From positions 1-64,000 of the forward strand of contig JACGCM010001655.1 of assembly GCA_014058105.1 (NCBI GenBank): DNA of 64,000 nucleotides. Reading direction: 5' to 3'. Positions 21,440 through 33,157 of this stretch are shown here, piece by piece; positions within the stretch are counted from its first letter, which is position 1; the number at the start of each line of letters is the position of its first letter. Below the pieces are notes generated by a model. That model had not been told where the DNA came from. It did not search any database and worked only from the letters and a program-made list of their open reading frames with translations. This DNA is from Kingdonia uniflora (taxonomy: Eukaryota; Streptophyta; Magnoliopsida; Ranunculales; Circaeasteraceae). A program made the position numbers and the translations under genes.

Positions 21440-22640
21440 ACATTTTTAGATGGGCTGTATTCCATGGGAATTTGAGTTGTAGTTCATTTTCAGTTATTAA
21501 CCAGTATGTCGCATTATCGGTCTTGTCGCTGACAATATAAGGACCTTCCCAATTTTCTGATAGCCTGCCCAAGTTTTTTAGTCGAGTACTATCCTAAATT
21601 CATTGAAGGACAAGATCTCCTATGTCGAATGTACGTTTCCTCACCTTCTTATTATATGCCTTTTTCAAAGTATCATGGTATCACCTCAAGTTTACAATTG
21701 CATGATCACAAGTTTTTTTGATCCAATTAAAATTATTACAGAGAAGTCCAAGCTTATTTTCTTCATCTGTGATTCATCTTTGCGCGGTTGGGAGTTCCAG
21801 GTATGAAGTTACAACTTGAGTACCAAAGGCCAACATGAATGGTGTGCAGCCTATAAATGTTCGAGGTATTATTCTATATGCCCATAAAATGCTAAGTAGC
21901 TCTTCGACCCATCTGCCCTTCTTTTTATTGAGGCATTTCCGTAATCTTGACTTAATACTTTTATTAATAGCCTTGGCTTGGCCATTTCCCTGTGGATAGT
22001 AAGGTGCCGAAGTAGTTAACATGATTTTGTATTTGTGGAGGAATGAAAGGACTTAGTTGCTGATGAATTGTTTGCCATTATCAAATCTTATCATTTGTGG
22101 AAACTAAATCGAGTAATGATATGCTCCTATAAGAATTTGATTACTTTATTCTCATTAGTGTGACAAAGTGGTACGGCTTCGACCCATTTTGTGAAATAGT
22201 TAGCAGCCATGAGGAATTTTTTTTTCTCGATTCAGGGTGGAATGGACCAATGATGTCGATGGCCCATCTTTTAAATGACTAGAGGATATTGCTGACATGT
22301 AGGTTAAGAGCTAGAATTTTGATGTGTTGTACGTGGATTTGGCATTTGCTGTATTTTTGAATGAAGTCTTCGCAGTCTTGTCTCATCTTTGGCCAGTATA
22401 AAACTTGTGTGAATACTCTTTGCACTAGTGGTCGCCCTGAGATATGTGTATCACAAATTTCTTCATAAAGTTCCTTGATCTCTATCAATGGGCCACCGCC
22501 TGTAATTCGGTATAACACTTCTTCTTGAACTTTGAATCTTAGACATTTGGCTAACAAAGATCGTGGTTTTACCTTATTTTCGGGGAGGGTATTAGAATTG
22601 AAATATGTAAGAAATGGCTTTCTCCAATCTTTGGGATCCT
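21440..22640 (-). pseudogene. integrase of Tat-type element E
   Basis: Read on the minus strand: the linker 'EDPKDWRKPFLTYFNSNTLP' (about 22650-22590), zinc-binding region 'CDTHISGRPLVQRVF' and 'QDCEDFIQKYSKCQIH' (22450-22330), catalytic core with 'HFTKWVEAVPLCHTNE' (about 22200), 'APYYPQGNGQAKAINKSIKS' (about 22010-21950) and 'TFIGCTPFMLAFGTQVV' (about 21860-21800). The C-terminal domain ends 'NELQLKFPWNTAHLKMF' near 21450. The usual core Glu (GQAE) reads GQAK, so a DDE residue is lost. This family is clearly divergent from C/D. Confidence 0.85.
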
Positions 22641-23270
22641 CAGTATCGGTAACTTGGATTTGCATAACATAGTCTGTTTCAAGGCTAGAATATTCAATAA
22701 CTTCTATATCTAGTTTTCTTTTCTCACTATATTTGAGCATTGCACAATGTAAGTCCGAGCATCGGCATGGCAATTTTTTGCTCATGGCAAATATGAAATT
22801 ATGGTGTATTTGGATTTCTTCATTTTTTCTTCGACCAGCGCAGCGCAGTCCACTATTTTGCCTGTTATTTTGAATGTTTTTTTGTAATGGTTGGCTACGG
22901 GTAGTGAGTCGATGTAAATAGTTTTTTCTTCTGCTCCCAGTGCCAGTACAAGGTCGAGGCCATATAAAATAGTCTCATACTCGGTTTCATTGTTTGTTGC
23001 ATAAAACTTGAGTTTGATTACTTTCTTAATTTGGTGATTGGACGGTATAACAAGAACTATGCCAATCCCTGATTCCTGTGGTTCTCCAGATCTGTTTGTA
23101 TAGAGTCTCAAGCCTGTACTTTTGGACCACGCATCTGGTTCTGTAATTGAGTCATTGGCAAGGACTTCCTCAAGTTCCTTCCTTTCAAGGTCTTCGACAG
23201 GATAATTTGCCAGGAAGTCGGCAACGGCTTATTCTTTAATCAAAATTTATGGCTCGAAGGTGATGTCATA
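22641..23270 (-). pseudogene. second RNase H domain of Tat-type element E
   Basis: The minus strand reads 'LRLYTNRSGEPQESGIGIVL' (about 23110-23050, with DGS-type motif changed to NRS), 'NNETEYETILYGLDLVLALG' (about 23000-22940), 'IYIDSLPVANHY' and 'IVDCAALVEEKMKK' (to about 22810), then a frame change into 'VEVIEYSSLE'. This is the additional RNase H found in plant Tat elements. RNA-strand degradation during reverse transcription is the expected role. The first acidic catalytic residue appears lost. Confidence 0.75.
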
Positions 23271-24640
23271 TTTGCCTAGGAAAATAGACCATTGTTTGAC
23301 TCTTCTGGACCTCTCTATTTTGGATAGTACTTGCTTAAGGGGTAATTTGGTGACTATTTTAACTGGGTATGTTTGGAAATAAGGTCAAAGATTTTGGGCA
23401 CTGTACACTAGGGCTAACAGCTGTTTCTCAGTTATTGTATATCATTTTTCCGCAGGCATAAGTTTTTTGCTGATGAAGTAGATTAGCTTTTCTATGCCAT
23501 TATCTGCTCGAATAAGGGCAAAATTGATAGAGTCTTCTGTTGCCGATAAATACATTGTTAGTACTTCGCCATCGATAGGAGTACTCATTATGGGAGGACG
23601 ACCCAAATATATTTTGAGATCTTGAAATGCCAATTCGCATTTTGGAGTCTGGGTGATTTCCTTGGGTTGTATCTTTGTCATTGGTGATGGGTTTCCCCAA
23701 AGATGAAGGTAAAGAAGTTTGCGTTGATCAGATGATTTGGTGATAAACCTGTGAAGAGCTATAACTTTCTCCACGTGTTTCTGGACATCTTTCTTGGATC
23801 GTAGTGATAACATTGCCATCAATGCTTTGATTTGTTATGGACTAATTTTTATCCCTCTTTTGCTGACCAAATGTCTCTGGAATTTCCAAGATATAATGCA
23901 AAATTAACATTTTCAGAGTATAATTTCATTCGATATGTTCGAAGGATGTCAAAGATTGGTTAGAGGTAGATACAATGATCCTCTCGTTTTAGGCTCTTGC
24001 AGATCATATCATCAATGTAGACCTGTATGATTTTGCCCAAGTGATCTTTAAACATATTTGTGACAAGTCTTTGATACGTGGCGCCAATATTATTTAGTCC
24101 AAGAGGCATGACGGTGCAATAGTAAAGGCCTCTCTCTGTTATGTAAGTGGTCTTCTCTTGACCTTCTTTGGCAAGTGGGACCTAATTATACCCCAAAGCT
24201 GTATCCATCATAAATAGAAGCTCATGTCCTACTACGGAGTCAAGGAGTTGAGGAATCAAAGGAATAGGGAAGTTATCCTTAGGTGCACATTTGTTTAGTT
24301 CGGTGAAGTCCACACAAACCCTAATTTTCCCATTCTTCTTCAGGACCGCGACTATGTTCGAGAACCACTTAGAATATTTAGCTTCACGAATGAATTTAAC
24401 TCGAAGAAGTTTATCAATTTCTTCATTAACTGCTACTCGAAGCCGGGGGGGCTAAGTTACGATGTTTCTGTAGTACGGACTTGCTGTCGGGGACGAGGTT
24501 CAACCAATAGCATACAATGGAAGGGACAATTCTGGGCAGTTCTTGAAAATACCATGCAAAGACATCGATATTTTTCTTTAACAGTTGTAGGAGAGTTTCT
24601 TTCTCTTCTGAGAAGGGCTTAGAGCCAATAAAAGTATTTT
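23271..24640 (-). pseudogene. reverse transcriptase and first RNase H of Tat-type element E, 5'-truncated
   Basis: On the minus strand the sequence begins at about 24640 with 'DVFAWYFQELPRIVPSIV' (about 24560). It continues 'VRVCVDFTELNKCAPKDNFP' (about 24320), 'MDTALGYN', 'VQVYIDDMICKSLKRE' (about 24030, catalytic YIDD intact), 'QKHVEKVIALHRFITKSSD' (about 23790), 'LAFQDLKIYLGRPPIMSTPI' and 'KLIYFISKKLMPAEK'. Upstream protease and gag are missing and no LTR is seen on this side, so the element is truncated near 24640. Several frame changes are present. Confidence 0.85.
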
Positions 24641-25340
24641 TCCCTGGTCTATCACTAAGCCAAAATGAGTAAAAAATGATGGGTCAGGTCAGTCGTTATT
24701 TTGTTAAAGTGACTTCCATTTTAGTCAATAAAACATCGTTCTTTTTGCAGTAGTTTTATATTTTTGACTTGAAATGTGTTGGAATATTATGATTGTAAAC
24801 CACATCATAATATCTGTCATTTTTAGTTAAAATTCCGATATATTTACGGGCCATTTTATGCGTCTCAAAACAAATGCACAAGTATCAGTTGTATTTTCAT
24901 CGTATTTGTTTCATTCTCCGATTTATTTATCCCCAAATCACCTAATTTGTCATACTTCAAGAATAATTTATCATACAAACTAGTCGTGCTATCTATCACG
25001 TAAAAAGGTCGGCGTATTAGACACAATAATTGATGATGATTTTAGTCTCTTTTCGCAATTATAAATTTCAAATTTTTATTAAATAATACTAGTTTACGTA
25101 AAGAGTCTTTCCTATACTTTAACAATTAAAACTAGATGGATTTGAACCATCACTGTCTCAAGTTCGTAAGAGCTCTTGCCATTTAGAGCTTATAGTTGTA
25201 TCAATAAAGATGCATAAAAAGACAATATGTATAATAGTAGCAATTGTGGGGTTATATTATTAAGGGAAAAAAGTTGTATTATATTCATTTGTGTCTATGT
25301 TAAAAGATGACTGAAAATTTAAATAAAAGGAATCCAGAAG
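24641..25340. other. AT-rich spacer between element E and LINE F
   Basis: No protein-coding signal. It contains the tRNA-like sequence at 25131-25198 and ends with a run of ten T at 25341-25350 that marks the poly(A) end of LINE F. Confidence 0.5.
25131..25198 (-). other. tRNA-like sequence (possible SINE head or tRNA pseudogene)
   Basis: The minus strand has a perfect 5-bp T stem (GATGG/CCATC) around a B-box-like GGTTCAAATCC, a perfect D stem (AGCTC/GAGCT) with A-box-like TAAGCTCTAAATGG, and outer ends AACTATA and TCTAGTT that pair at six of seven positions. No good anticodon stem can be drawn and the length (about 68) is short, so it is not a functional tRNA. A tRNA-derived SINE head with internal Pol III promoter is possible. 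No SINE body or tail could be confirmed. Confidence 0.4.
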
Positions 25341-25429
25341 TTTTTTTTTTAGCAAAAAGTAAGAGTATATTGAAGAAAAAGAGATACAACTGAGGGGAGG
25401 CAATGCCAGGCCCAATCAACTAAGTAAAT

Positions 25430-28400
25430 CTAAAGTAACATACATGTGGGTCTTCCACTTTAGTTAGAAAACTAGGCCTATCATGGAATCTTTCTGGGCA
25501 ACCTGCAGGGAGATGTCTGCTCCTCTTTACAACTTGGATTGCTGAAAAGTTTGCCTTTTTCCAACAGTGGGAGAGCCTAAGAGTCAGGAATGACTTCTCA
25601 ATCTTATTCCATCGAGCTCTATGATGCCAGGGGACTTGGTTTATTGAAAAACTTTGAATCGTTGATTGAAAATCTGCTTCTATCCAAATGTAATTCCAGC
25701 TTCTTTGAACTGCCCAAAAAAAAAGCTCCAATCACGGCTTCACATTCCGTATAGAAGAGGGTTTTAATGCCTACCCCATGGGAGAGAGCACCAATAACTT
25801 CCCCATTATGATTTCTCGCAATAGCACCGGTACCTGCTGTTCCTGGTGATCCCATTGCAACTACCCCCACATTAATCTTGACTTCCTAAAACTAAGACAG
25901 TACCCAGGTGCAGCTCTGAACATGAGGAAGAGGTCTGGCTTTAACGGGAACGCCCAACGCAACGACGATGACATGTTCAAAGCTGTTATTAGACATGCTG
26001 TTTACAGACAGATCTACTGCTTCTTTAACTGCAGCAAGAATCTTACATTTAAGATCAGTTAAGCGAGAGGGAATCCCCTCGAAAATAATGTCATTTCTGG
26101 CTCGCCAAAGAAAGTAGATAAAGTTAAGAACCGCAGCTTTCCAAAGGTCTGAAATGTAAGCACTCTTTTGGGAACATGAATCAAGAGTTTGCTTGAGGTT
26201 TAAGAATGCAGCTTGGATATGAAACAATGAAGCCAGCCAATCCCAGATCTGATTAGGGAAAGAACATTGCCAAATCAGTTGGTCGAGAGTTTCCAGGTTG
26301 CATAGACAGAAAGAACATCTGGAAATCAGAATCATTCCCCTCTTAATTAGGTTATCCTCGGTTGGCAGCGAGTTGTGGCAGACTTTCCAGATAAAAGAAG
26401 CAATTCTTGGCTGGATAACTTTGCCTTTAGTATAGTTGTACCACCACACTTTAGGCCGGTGAGAGCTGATGATATCAAAGGCGCTGTGCACCGAGAAATA
26501 TCCCTGAGGGTGGTGCTTCCATACTCTAATGTCTTGGTCTGAATTTTTCAGAGAAAGCCTATTCAGATCGATGCCATAAGAGTTCAGAAAATCCACAATT
26601 GCTTGAGGAGCCGACCATTCATTCTGAGAAATAATTTGACTGAGTATAGATTTGCAATGCTTCCAGATTTCAGGTTAGATGTTTAGGAGGTCTATGAGAG
26701 CAACCTCTGAACCCCAACAGTCTCTCCAGAAATCAATGTCTCTGCCCGATCCAATGATCCATTTGGAATTGGCTTGTACCGCGGCAAAAGCTTCCTTCAG
26801 TCTATTCCAGATTGAGGAGTGTTTGTTGTAGGGAATAAGAAGGCCTTCTCTTGTAAGGAATTTAGCTCGGAGAAAAGTTGCCCTAGGATCATGAGCATTT
26901 AGGAAACCCCAACCCAGTTTCATTAGCATAAATAAGTTTATATCTTTCAACCCATGAATACCAATGCCTCCTTCACTAGGGTGCTTGCAAACTTTATTCC
27001 ATTTGATTGTGACAAATTTCTGCTTATCCGGATCACCAGACCACATAATAATTCTTTCACCCTCTTGGATAGTTGCGTTCGGCCACTTGTAAATAGCCAT
27101 ATTATAAATAGGAAGGGTTGTAAGAATAGATTTAAGCAGGATAATTCGACTTTGAAAGGAGAGAATCCTCCCACTCCATCCAGAAGCCCTAGACCAAATT
27201 TTATCGATAAGAAGAGGAGCCACCGTTTCCTTCGAGACTCTGCCTTGACCAAAGGAAACCCAAGATACTTCTCTGGAAGATTGCCCAAACCAAAACCAAA
27301 GACTAAGGCAATGGTATTCAGTCTAAAGGAGGTCAAAGAGCCGGCAAAAATTTTACATTTCTGTTTGTTGATCCACTGACTTGATGATGATTGATAAACC
27401 TCCATGAGGATTTTTAATTCCTTAAGACCTTTAATGTCTCCTTTAGCAAAAATGAGAATATGATCGGCAAAAAGAAGATCGGTAGGGCAAGGAGTGTCCT
27501 TGTAAATAACCATAGGTTTAAGAATCTGCTTGTCGCGTAACCAAGAAATTCCCCTGCTGAAGACATCTTCCACAAAGGCAAAAAGAATTGGTGAGAGAGG
27601 GCATCCCTGTCGGAGACCTCTTGAGGCTATGAAAAATCCGCAAGGCCCGCCATTTATGAGCATGGAGATATGAGCACTATTAAGAATCACCCTTATCCAT
27701 CGACAAAATTGATAGGAGAAACCCAATCTTTGAAGCACTTGGAGAAGGAAAGGCCAACTCACTGTATCAAACACTTGTGAAATGTCGATCTTAAGACCAA
27801 CGTTCCCATTCTTTCTTCTTTTTCTCAACTCATTAGTCATCTCCGAGGCTGGAGCAATGTTGGAGTTAATAGACCTGCCAGGAACAAGCCCACTTTGTTC
27901 GGCGGAAACAATGTCTGGTGCAATCTTGCTTAGTCTTGAAGTGAGGATTTTCAATCTTGCTTAGTCTTGAAGTGAGGATTTTCGTTATTATTTTGAAAGC
28001 AAAATTGCTCAAACAGATATGCCGGAAATTCCTCATTGTGCATAACTCTTTAGCTTTTGGGATAAGGACCAAGAAGTTAGAGTTAAAGCCCTTTGGGATA
28101 GCAAAATCTACAAAGAAAGAGATCACTGCCTTGCTAAGGTCGTTACCAATGACATCCCAAAACTTCTGGAAGAAAACCTCGCTAAACCCATCTGGCCCGG
28201 GACTGCTATCTCCATTGAGAGCAAAAGTAGCCAGCCTAACTTTTTCAGAAGAGGGACAAACACTAAGCATCAAGTTATGATCAGCTGTAACCATCTTGGG
28301 GAGCAAACCTAGGGGGTCTTCGTTAATAGTTGAGTGAACATGAGTAAATTTGGTCGAGTAATATTCCACGATGTGCTCCTTAAGCTCGGCCTGGGAGGAT

Positions 28401-29551
28401 AAAATAGATCCGTTATCAAGAGTAATCTCAGTAATAAGACTCTTTTGAAGTCTGATCCTATGAAGAGCATGGAAATATTTAGAGTTTCACTCCCCGCTGG
28501 TCAGCCAAGAGGTTTTTGCTTTCTGCCTCCATACAGGATCTTCAATATCTAATAGACTGTTTAGGGAGAGTTGTTTAGCTGTGGTATCTTTCATCAAAAT
28601 ATCCAAGTAGTTCTCCTCAAGCTGGAGTTGCAGATTCTCAAGATCAGCTGCCGAAGTCTCGATTTGGAGCTTTAATCCCCCCAAGTTTTCAGTTCTCCAG
28701 CTCTTAATAGCTGCTTTCAGGCGCTGAAGCTTCTTCATTAGTGCATATAATGGATCTCCTGTTATGCTTTCACCCCAAGAGTGAATCACCAGATCTCTGA
28801 AGCTAGAAACCGAGAGCCAGCTATTAAGGAATCTGAAAGGGATGTTTTTAGGCTTCGGAATTCCTTGAATCCAACCAATCAATGCCGAGTGATCTAAATT
28901 TTCTCGAGCCAGGAACTTCCAAGACCTGCCCTTAAACTTTGCAATCCAGTTGTTGTTGTATAATGCTCTATCAAGTTTACGAAGAATTCTTGCTCGTCCC
29001 ATTTGACCATTACACCAAGAGTATTTGGGTCCCAAAGAGTAGCTTTCAGTAAGACAGCAAGCATCAATGCAGTCATTAAAATCAGCGATCAAGCGAGAAA
29101 GAGGCCCCGTGCCACCGCTTCTTTCCTCCCAGCTACGAATACAGTTAAAATCTCCAATGGCCAACCAGGGAAGATTGAGGTGTGCGAGGTTTTCCATGTT
29201 CTTTCACAGCTCCCTTCGAGCTGAGATAGAAACCTTTCCATGCACTGCAGATATAAGCAAACCATCATAAGAAATAATAATATGCTGATTTGAGGCAGCC
29301 ACAAGAATAGGATCATGAAAGCCTGTGTTCCAGAGACACCACAAATTCCCCATCTTGGAGTCGCAATCATTTGATAATATAGAGAGCCTGAAGTCGGGAA
29401 GACCCAGTTTAAGAATATTTGTCATAGTAGGTTTTATTTGGGGTTCAGCAATAAAAATGAAAATGGGTTTAAATTTATTCACCAACTGACGATGCGAGAG
29501 CCTCGATCTTTTATTTCCAATACCTCTAATGTTCCAAAAAATTACTCCCAT
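25430..29551 (-). pseudogene. LINE F ORF2: endonuclease, reverse transcriptase, RNase H
   Basis: The minus strand starts 'MGVIFWNIRGIGNKRSRLSH' (29551), the N-terminus of an APE-type endonuclease. It continues 'LAIGDFNCIRSWEERSGG' (about 29160) and 'SAVHGKVSIS'. The RT shows 'NGDSSPGPDGFSEVFFQKFW' (about 28210), 'PGRSINSNIAPA' (about 27880), 'KIDISQVFDTVSWPFLLQVL' (about 27790), 'GLRQGCPLSP' (about 27620) and 'DLLFADHILIFAKGD' (about 27470). The FADD catalytic pair has become FADH. A Cys/His region ('RGMILISRCSFCLCNLETLD', about 26320) and RNase H ('EAVIGAFFLGS') follow to 25430. A perfect 31-bp tandem duplication (27922-27983), stops and shifts inactivate it. Confidence 0.85.
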
Positions 29552-29658
29552 TGAGACATTTTTTTGCTGTTGGACTTGGTGTTAGGGTAAGATAACCCCT
29601 TCCTCGATCCCACATTCTTTTTCTTTGCCACTTTCTTTGATTTTTTATCCCTTCCCGG

Positions 29659-30455
29659 TTATTGCCAGTTTTCTTCCTGAGCAAGCAAAACACTGTCTCT
29701 CTCAGCATCATCGACCATGTCTGCCCACTTCAAAGCGGACTGAAGCTTGATGAGAGCCATTTCTTTTAGAAGTTGGTGAGCTTTATCTGGGTCGGTGGTT
29801 GGACAGGTAGGTGTGCCTTCAGATGTAGATGGCATTTCATCACTACATTGATCAAAGCAGATGAGAGCATCCATGCGGTTCTTGATCGGAGTAACTTTAT
29901 TTTCTGCATGTGTCTGAGATGTTGAAACTGCTTCAGAATTTAGCTTAGGCATTTTATCAAACACCTCAGCTCTCAAATCCAAACCCTTTCCTTTGTTAAG
30001 CGCCTATTGTTGTTTTTTTTCCTGATGTGTTTCTTTTGATTCTATGTATAGTTTACTGCTTTAGGGGCAAGTTTCTCAGGATGATTCTCCGGTTCCTCGG
30101 CTCTTTGAACTTGTTCCATAACAACTCTGCATTCAACAAAAGTATGTCCAATGATCTTGCAATGCCTGCAGAATTTTGGAGTTGCTCCCAGCTCTACTTT
30201 TTGCCAAAAATCTCTGTCTTCAACCTCCACTAGGATTTTACTTGGGATAGGCTCCGCAAGATCAACATCGACGAGCACTTTTGTGAAGTATCCGAATTCC
30301 ATTATGGTAGATGAGTGATCGACTTTAATTTGTGTGCCCAAAGTTTGCCCAAGCGCCATCAATGTGTTAACCTCCCAAAATTCAGCACCGAGACCGAGGA
30401 ACTTAACCCATACCAGAGCATGAGAGTTTTTTCCAGTTGTTGTTGAAGCTGATCA
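29659..30455 (-). pseudogene. LINE F ORF1 (nucleic-acid-binding protein with zinc knuckle), 5'-truncated
   Basis: The minus strand reads 'HALVWVKFLGLGAEFWEVN' (about 30430-30370), 'LVDVDLAEPIPSKILVEVED' (about 30270-30210), then a CCHC zinc knuckle 'FCRHCKIIGHTFVECRVV' (about 30180-30125). An unstructured Ser/Glu/Lys-rich tail ends '...KWADMVDDAERD' near 29720, with a frame change around 30000. This matches ORF1 proteins of plant L1 LINEs (DUF4283 type plus zf-CCHC), which bind element RNA. The N-terminal DUF4283 part is mostly lost. Confidence 0.75.
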
Positions 30456-30587
30456 TTTTTCTTTCTAATAAGATTCATGACATAAACTAAACAAATAAAG
30501 CATACAGTTTTTCCACCAAAACTAAGTCATTAATTACAATTTGATAAAGCAGACTATTGCTATAAGATACTAGACTAAATTGTATAC

Positions 30588-30703
30588 CGAAAATTCAATC
30601 CATTGAGCTCCATCAAGCTGGTTTGTGGCACAAGATCCTATGGGTTGGCTGTCAGTGAATTTAACTTTGCCGAGCCTTGCAAAAAGAGGGTCATAATTAC
30701 CTT
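30588..30703 (-). pseudogene. exon-like host gene fragment (unidentified)
   Basis: A 116-bp open segment on the minus strand lies between an acceptor-like TATATAG and a donor-like GTATAC. It reads 'GNYDPLFARLGKVKFTDSQP' followed by 'IGSCATNQLDGAQWIEFS'. The composition looks protein-coding, but I do not recognise the family. It is one of several same-strand fragments in 30588-34380. Confidence 0.4.
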
Positions 30704-30846
30704 CTATATAAAAGAGGGTTTGCAAAACCCAAACAAGCAGTAAAAAATAAGAAAAATGTTAAAGCATAATAATTTTTTTTTTTACCAACTGCTATACAAA
30801 AATTTAATTGTAGTCTCTTACTTGTAATCTTCACATTGGCTGAATT

Positions 30847-30948
30847 TTAGAGTGTTAAGCTCCCAAATTGCTTGTTCCACTCTTTGTATGTAAGGAGCTC
30901 ATTTGAAGAAACGGAAGGTCTCATCTCGTGTAATGCATTCTCAAAGTC
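30847..30948 (-). pseudogene. terminal exon fragment, AAA-ATPase C-terminus-like
   Basis: After a TTTTCCAG acceptor, 34 codons read 'DFENALHEMRPSVSSNELL' and 'YKEWNKQFGSLTL', then stop. The pattern DFxxAL...RPSVS....Y.EWN.QFGS matches the C-terminal helix found in AAA ATPases of the katanin/fidgetin/Vps4 group, by memory of the family. Neighbouring minus-strand pieces at 31010-31190 and 31310-31385 ('KRNVRGFKFVDIIE') may belong to the same or another captured gene. No ATPase core is visible. Confidence 0.45.
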
Positions 30949-31981
30949 CTGGAAAATTGTAATAGATATCTAGCTTAGATAATAAATAGTTAATAGCATT
31001 TGATTACTGTTAATGCAAAACTTATGTGTGTTCTAGTTCTTTCATTTATGAAATTCTCCAGCAATGCATTCCTTGTTAAAATAACCCATTCTGCATTCTT
31101 TGCGCAAATCACCTTGACGTGTCTTCCACACATCAAAAAAGTTAAACTATTTAAGAAGTCCATGGGTTCATTTGAAAGCTCCCAGTTATAGAATTTTAAA
31201 GTTATTAAAAATCAAACATTTGGATCAAAAATTTCTGAGGAATAAACATGCTTGTAAACAATGCAATATCTAGATATGTGGGTAGCCGATGGAATGAAGG
31301 ATCAATGGATTCCTACCTCAATAATATCGACGAATTTAAAGCCGCGAACATTCCTCTTCTGAAATAGATCCGCATCAGCAGTTTGTTACCAAACAAACTT
31401 GCTTGCTATCAAGCTGGAATTTTGAACTTGACTTAATTTGCAAAATAGATTTCTGTAATTAGAGAAATAACTAAAATCCCTAGAGATATGGTTTTGTTTT
31501 CGAAGTATACCTTGTGCATCAGTAGTTCCATGAATTCCGCTTCAATTGTCCCCATCAACCTTCTGCAAACGAAGCATGAGTTCTTTTGCAGACCTTCTAA
31601 AATTCTTTAGACTTTCAACGAAATATTGGGAAGCAAAAAAAATCAGCCTATAATATAGGGTAGCATAATACATAGGGATTTATTAACGCTAACTCGCATT
31701 CTATGAATAAAATTTGGCACTAAATGCATATTGGAAATGGAAAGGTAACAACCTATATCGTGAGTTTCATAGGAAGAAATTATTGAATCGCATTGAAAGA
31801 TGATCTAAACTTGGAGTGTCAAAGAAGTCAAAAACGACAAGATTAGTATCAGTGATTCCGCATATAACAAATTTTATGAAAACTTAAATATAAGAAGCTC
31901 CCGGTAGTTACTTGGGCAACCAACGACAATAAAAAATCTGCAGTAAAACTACATCGGTAAATTAAGTATAATAAATCATAC

Positions 31982-32279
31982 CACTCCTTGAACATCTAAA
32001 ATTGTTGTAGTTGAATCAATGTGCTTCTTTGAAGCAATGGAGCAAGCTGGGAACTAAAGAACAAAACATCTTTCAAACTCTTTCATGGAATTGTCTTAGA
32101 GAATTCACCAGATACAGATAAAATAAAAGGAAAGAAGTAACTTTAAGATGAAGGAAAAATCACCTTAACATCATATGGTAATCATCGTGTCTTGAAGGTA
32201 GCAATTCATCCAAGATCAGCCTGTAGCTCCTTATCATTTTGATTATCCTCAATGGAAATTGAAAGTATCCTACTATGGT
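31982..32279 (-). pseudogene. SEC14-like phosphatidylinositol-transfer protein fragment (two exons)
   Basis: Two minus-strand exons are recognisable. The upstream one (32164-32279) reads 'SISIEDNQNDKELQA' and, after a deletion of several codons with a frame change, 'ILDELLPSRHDDYHMMLR', ending at a GTGATT donor. The second (31982-32053) starts after a TTTAG acceptor and reads 'FPACSIASKKHIDS' then 'TTTILDVQGV', ending at a GTATGA donor. Both are hallmark stretches of plant SEC14-like (CRAL-TRIO) proteins, which bind phospholipids in membrane trafficking. Most of the CRAL-TRIO domain between and after them is missing. It is clearly a fragment with introns, so it arose by DNA-level capture or decay, not retrocopying. 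Confidence 0.75.
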
Positions 32280-32409
32280 AAAAGGTACAACTATTCCTTT
32301 ACTTAAGACAACGCCTTCAATTTTTCAATCTGTAACTTCTGTTTGTTTACTAAAACAATTTCAGTAGTAAATAAAAGATAATACAAATGATTAGAATAAA
32401 GAAATAATC

Positions 32410-32470
32410 TCATTACTAACCATCTGCTACAGTCATGGAAGCTTGCAACGACACTTTATGAGCTTGAAGC
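32410..32470 (-). pseudogene. possible small exon fragment
   Basis: Between TTACTTTCAG and a GTTAGT donor-like site the minus strand reads 'LQAHKVSLQASMTVAD'. It is short and unidentified, and is noted because it fits the pattern of same-strand exon pieces here. Confidence 0.25.
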
Positions 32471-33157
32471 CTGAAAGTAATTAAGTGAGGTCCTGCAATA
32501 CATAGCGACCACATGAAGGACATTCATCAGATGGCAAGCATAGAAATTACAGTTTCCATATAAATATTGATATTATCTTTGGGTGTTAGTTTGAGAAATC
32601 TACTCTTATACACAAAATAACATCCCATCGAAGTGATAACAATGAAAGAATTAGTGATACATTCATTTAATTTCTACTGAGTTACATATAACATCTCAAA
32701 AGGTTCACTCCAATCTTCTTTGTTTTGGTACTGTTAAACTTTATTGTTTTCCTCTGATTCAATGATTTCCATTTCTAAGTGGTGAAAATGGAAAAATATA
32801 CATTCTTTTTGGCCGACACGATTTCAAATTGGTCCTGCTTTTGTGATAACAAAAACAAAAACTAATCCATGATGCCAAACGACTCTCTTCTTGCTGCTAT
32901 GTGAAGCAAACCAACCCAAGATTCCAAACGAGAAGAAAAATTTGGCAGTCAAGACACACAGGCGAAAGAATGTTTCTTACATGCAGTAGGGTTACCCATT
33001 TAAAGGTCACACAGCTTGTGAAATTGGTAAGTTTCAAGCTCAAAAAGCACACAAACCAAGACCTAGTACTAGCAGCAATAAGAAAACGAATAGAACAATA
33101 AGTACAACCTGTTTTTGCTATGTTGTGGCCATAAAAACTTCACATGTGATACTACAA

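Larger units (their letters stand above)
25341..30455 (-). mobile_element. L1-type plant LINE F, minus strand, 5'-truncated
   Basis: On the minus strand this has an ORF1 with zinc knuckle, then an ORF2 with endonuclease, reverse transcriptase, zinc-finger-like region and RNase H, ending in a poly(A) tract (T-run at 25341-25350). ORF1 is cut at its N-terminal side at about 30455, the usual result of incomplete target-primed reverse transcription. I could not find a convincing target-site duplication. Confidence 0.85.

Noticed and set aside
25131..25198. Functional tRNA gene
   Set aside because: No pairing anticodon stem and too short, despite good D and T arms.
26954..27379. A 141-codon plus-strand ORF
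   Set aside because: Shadow of LINE F's reverse transcriptase on the other strand.
32901..33101. Plus-strand ORF MKQTNPRF... as a small gene
   Set aside because: Short, no homologue recognised, and flanked by minus-strand exon fragments. The internal GTAAGT is not matched by a following exon.
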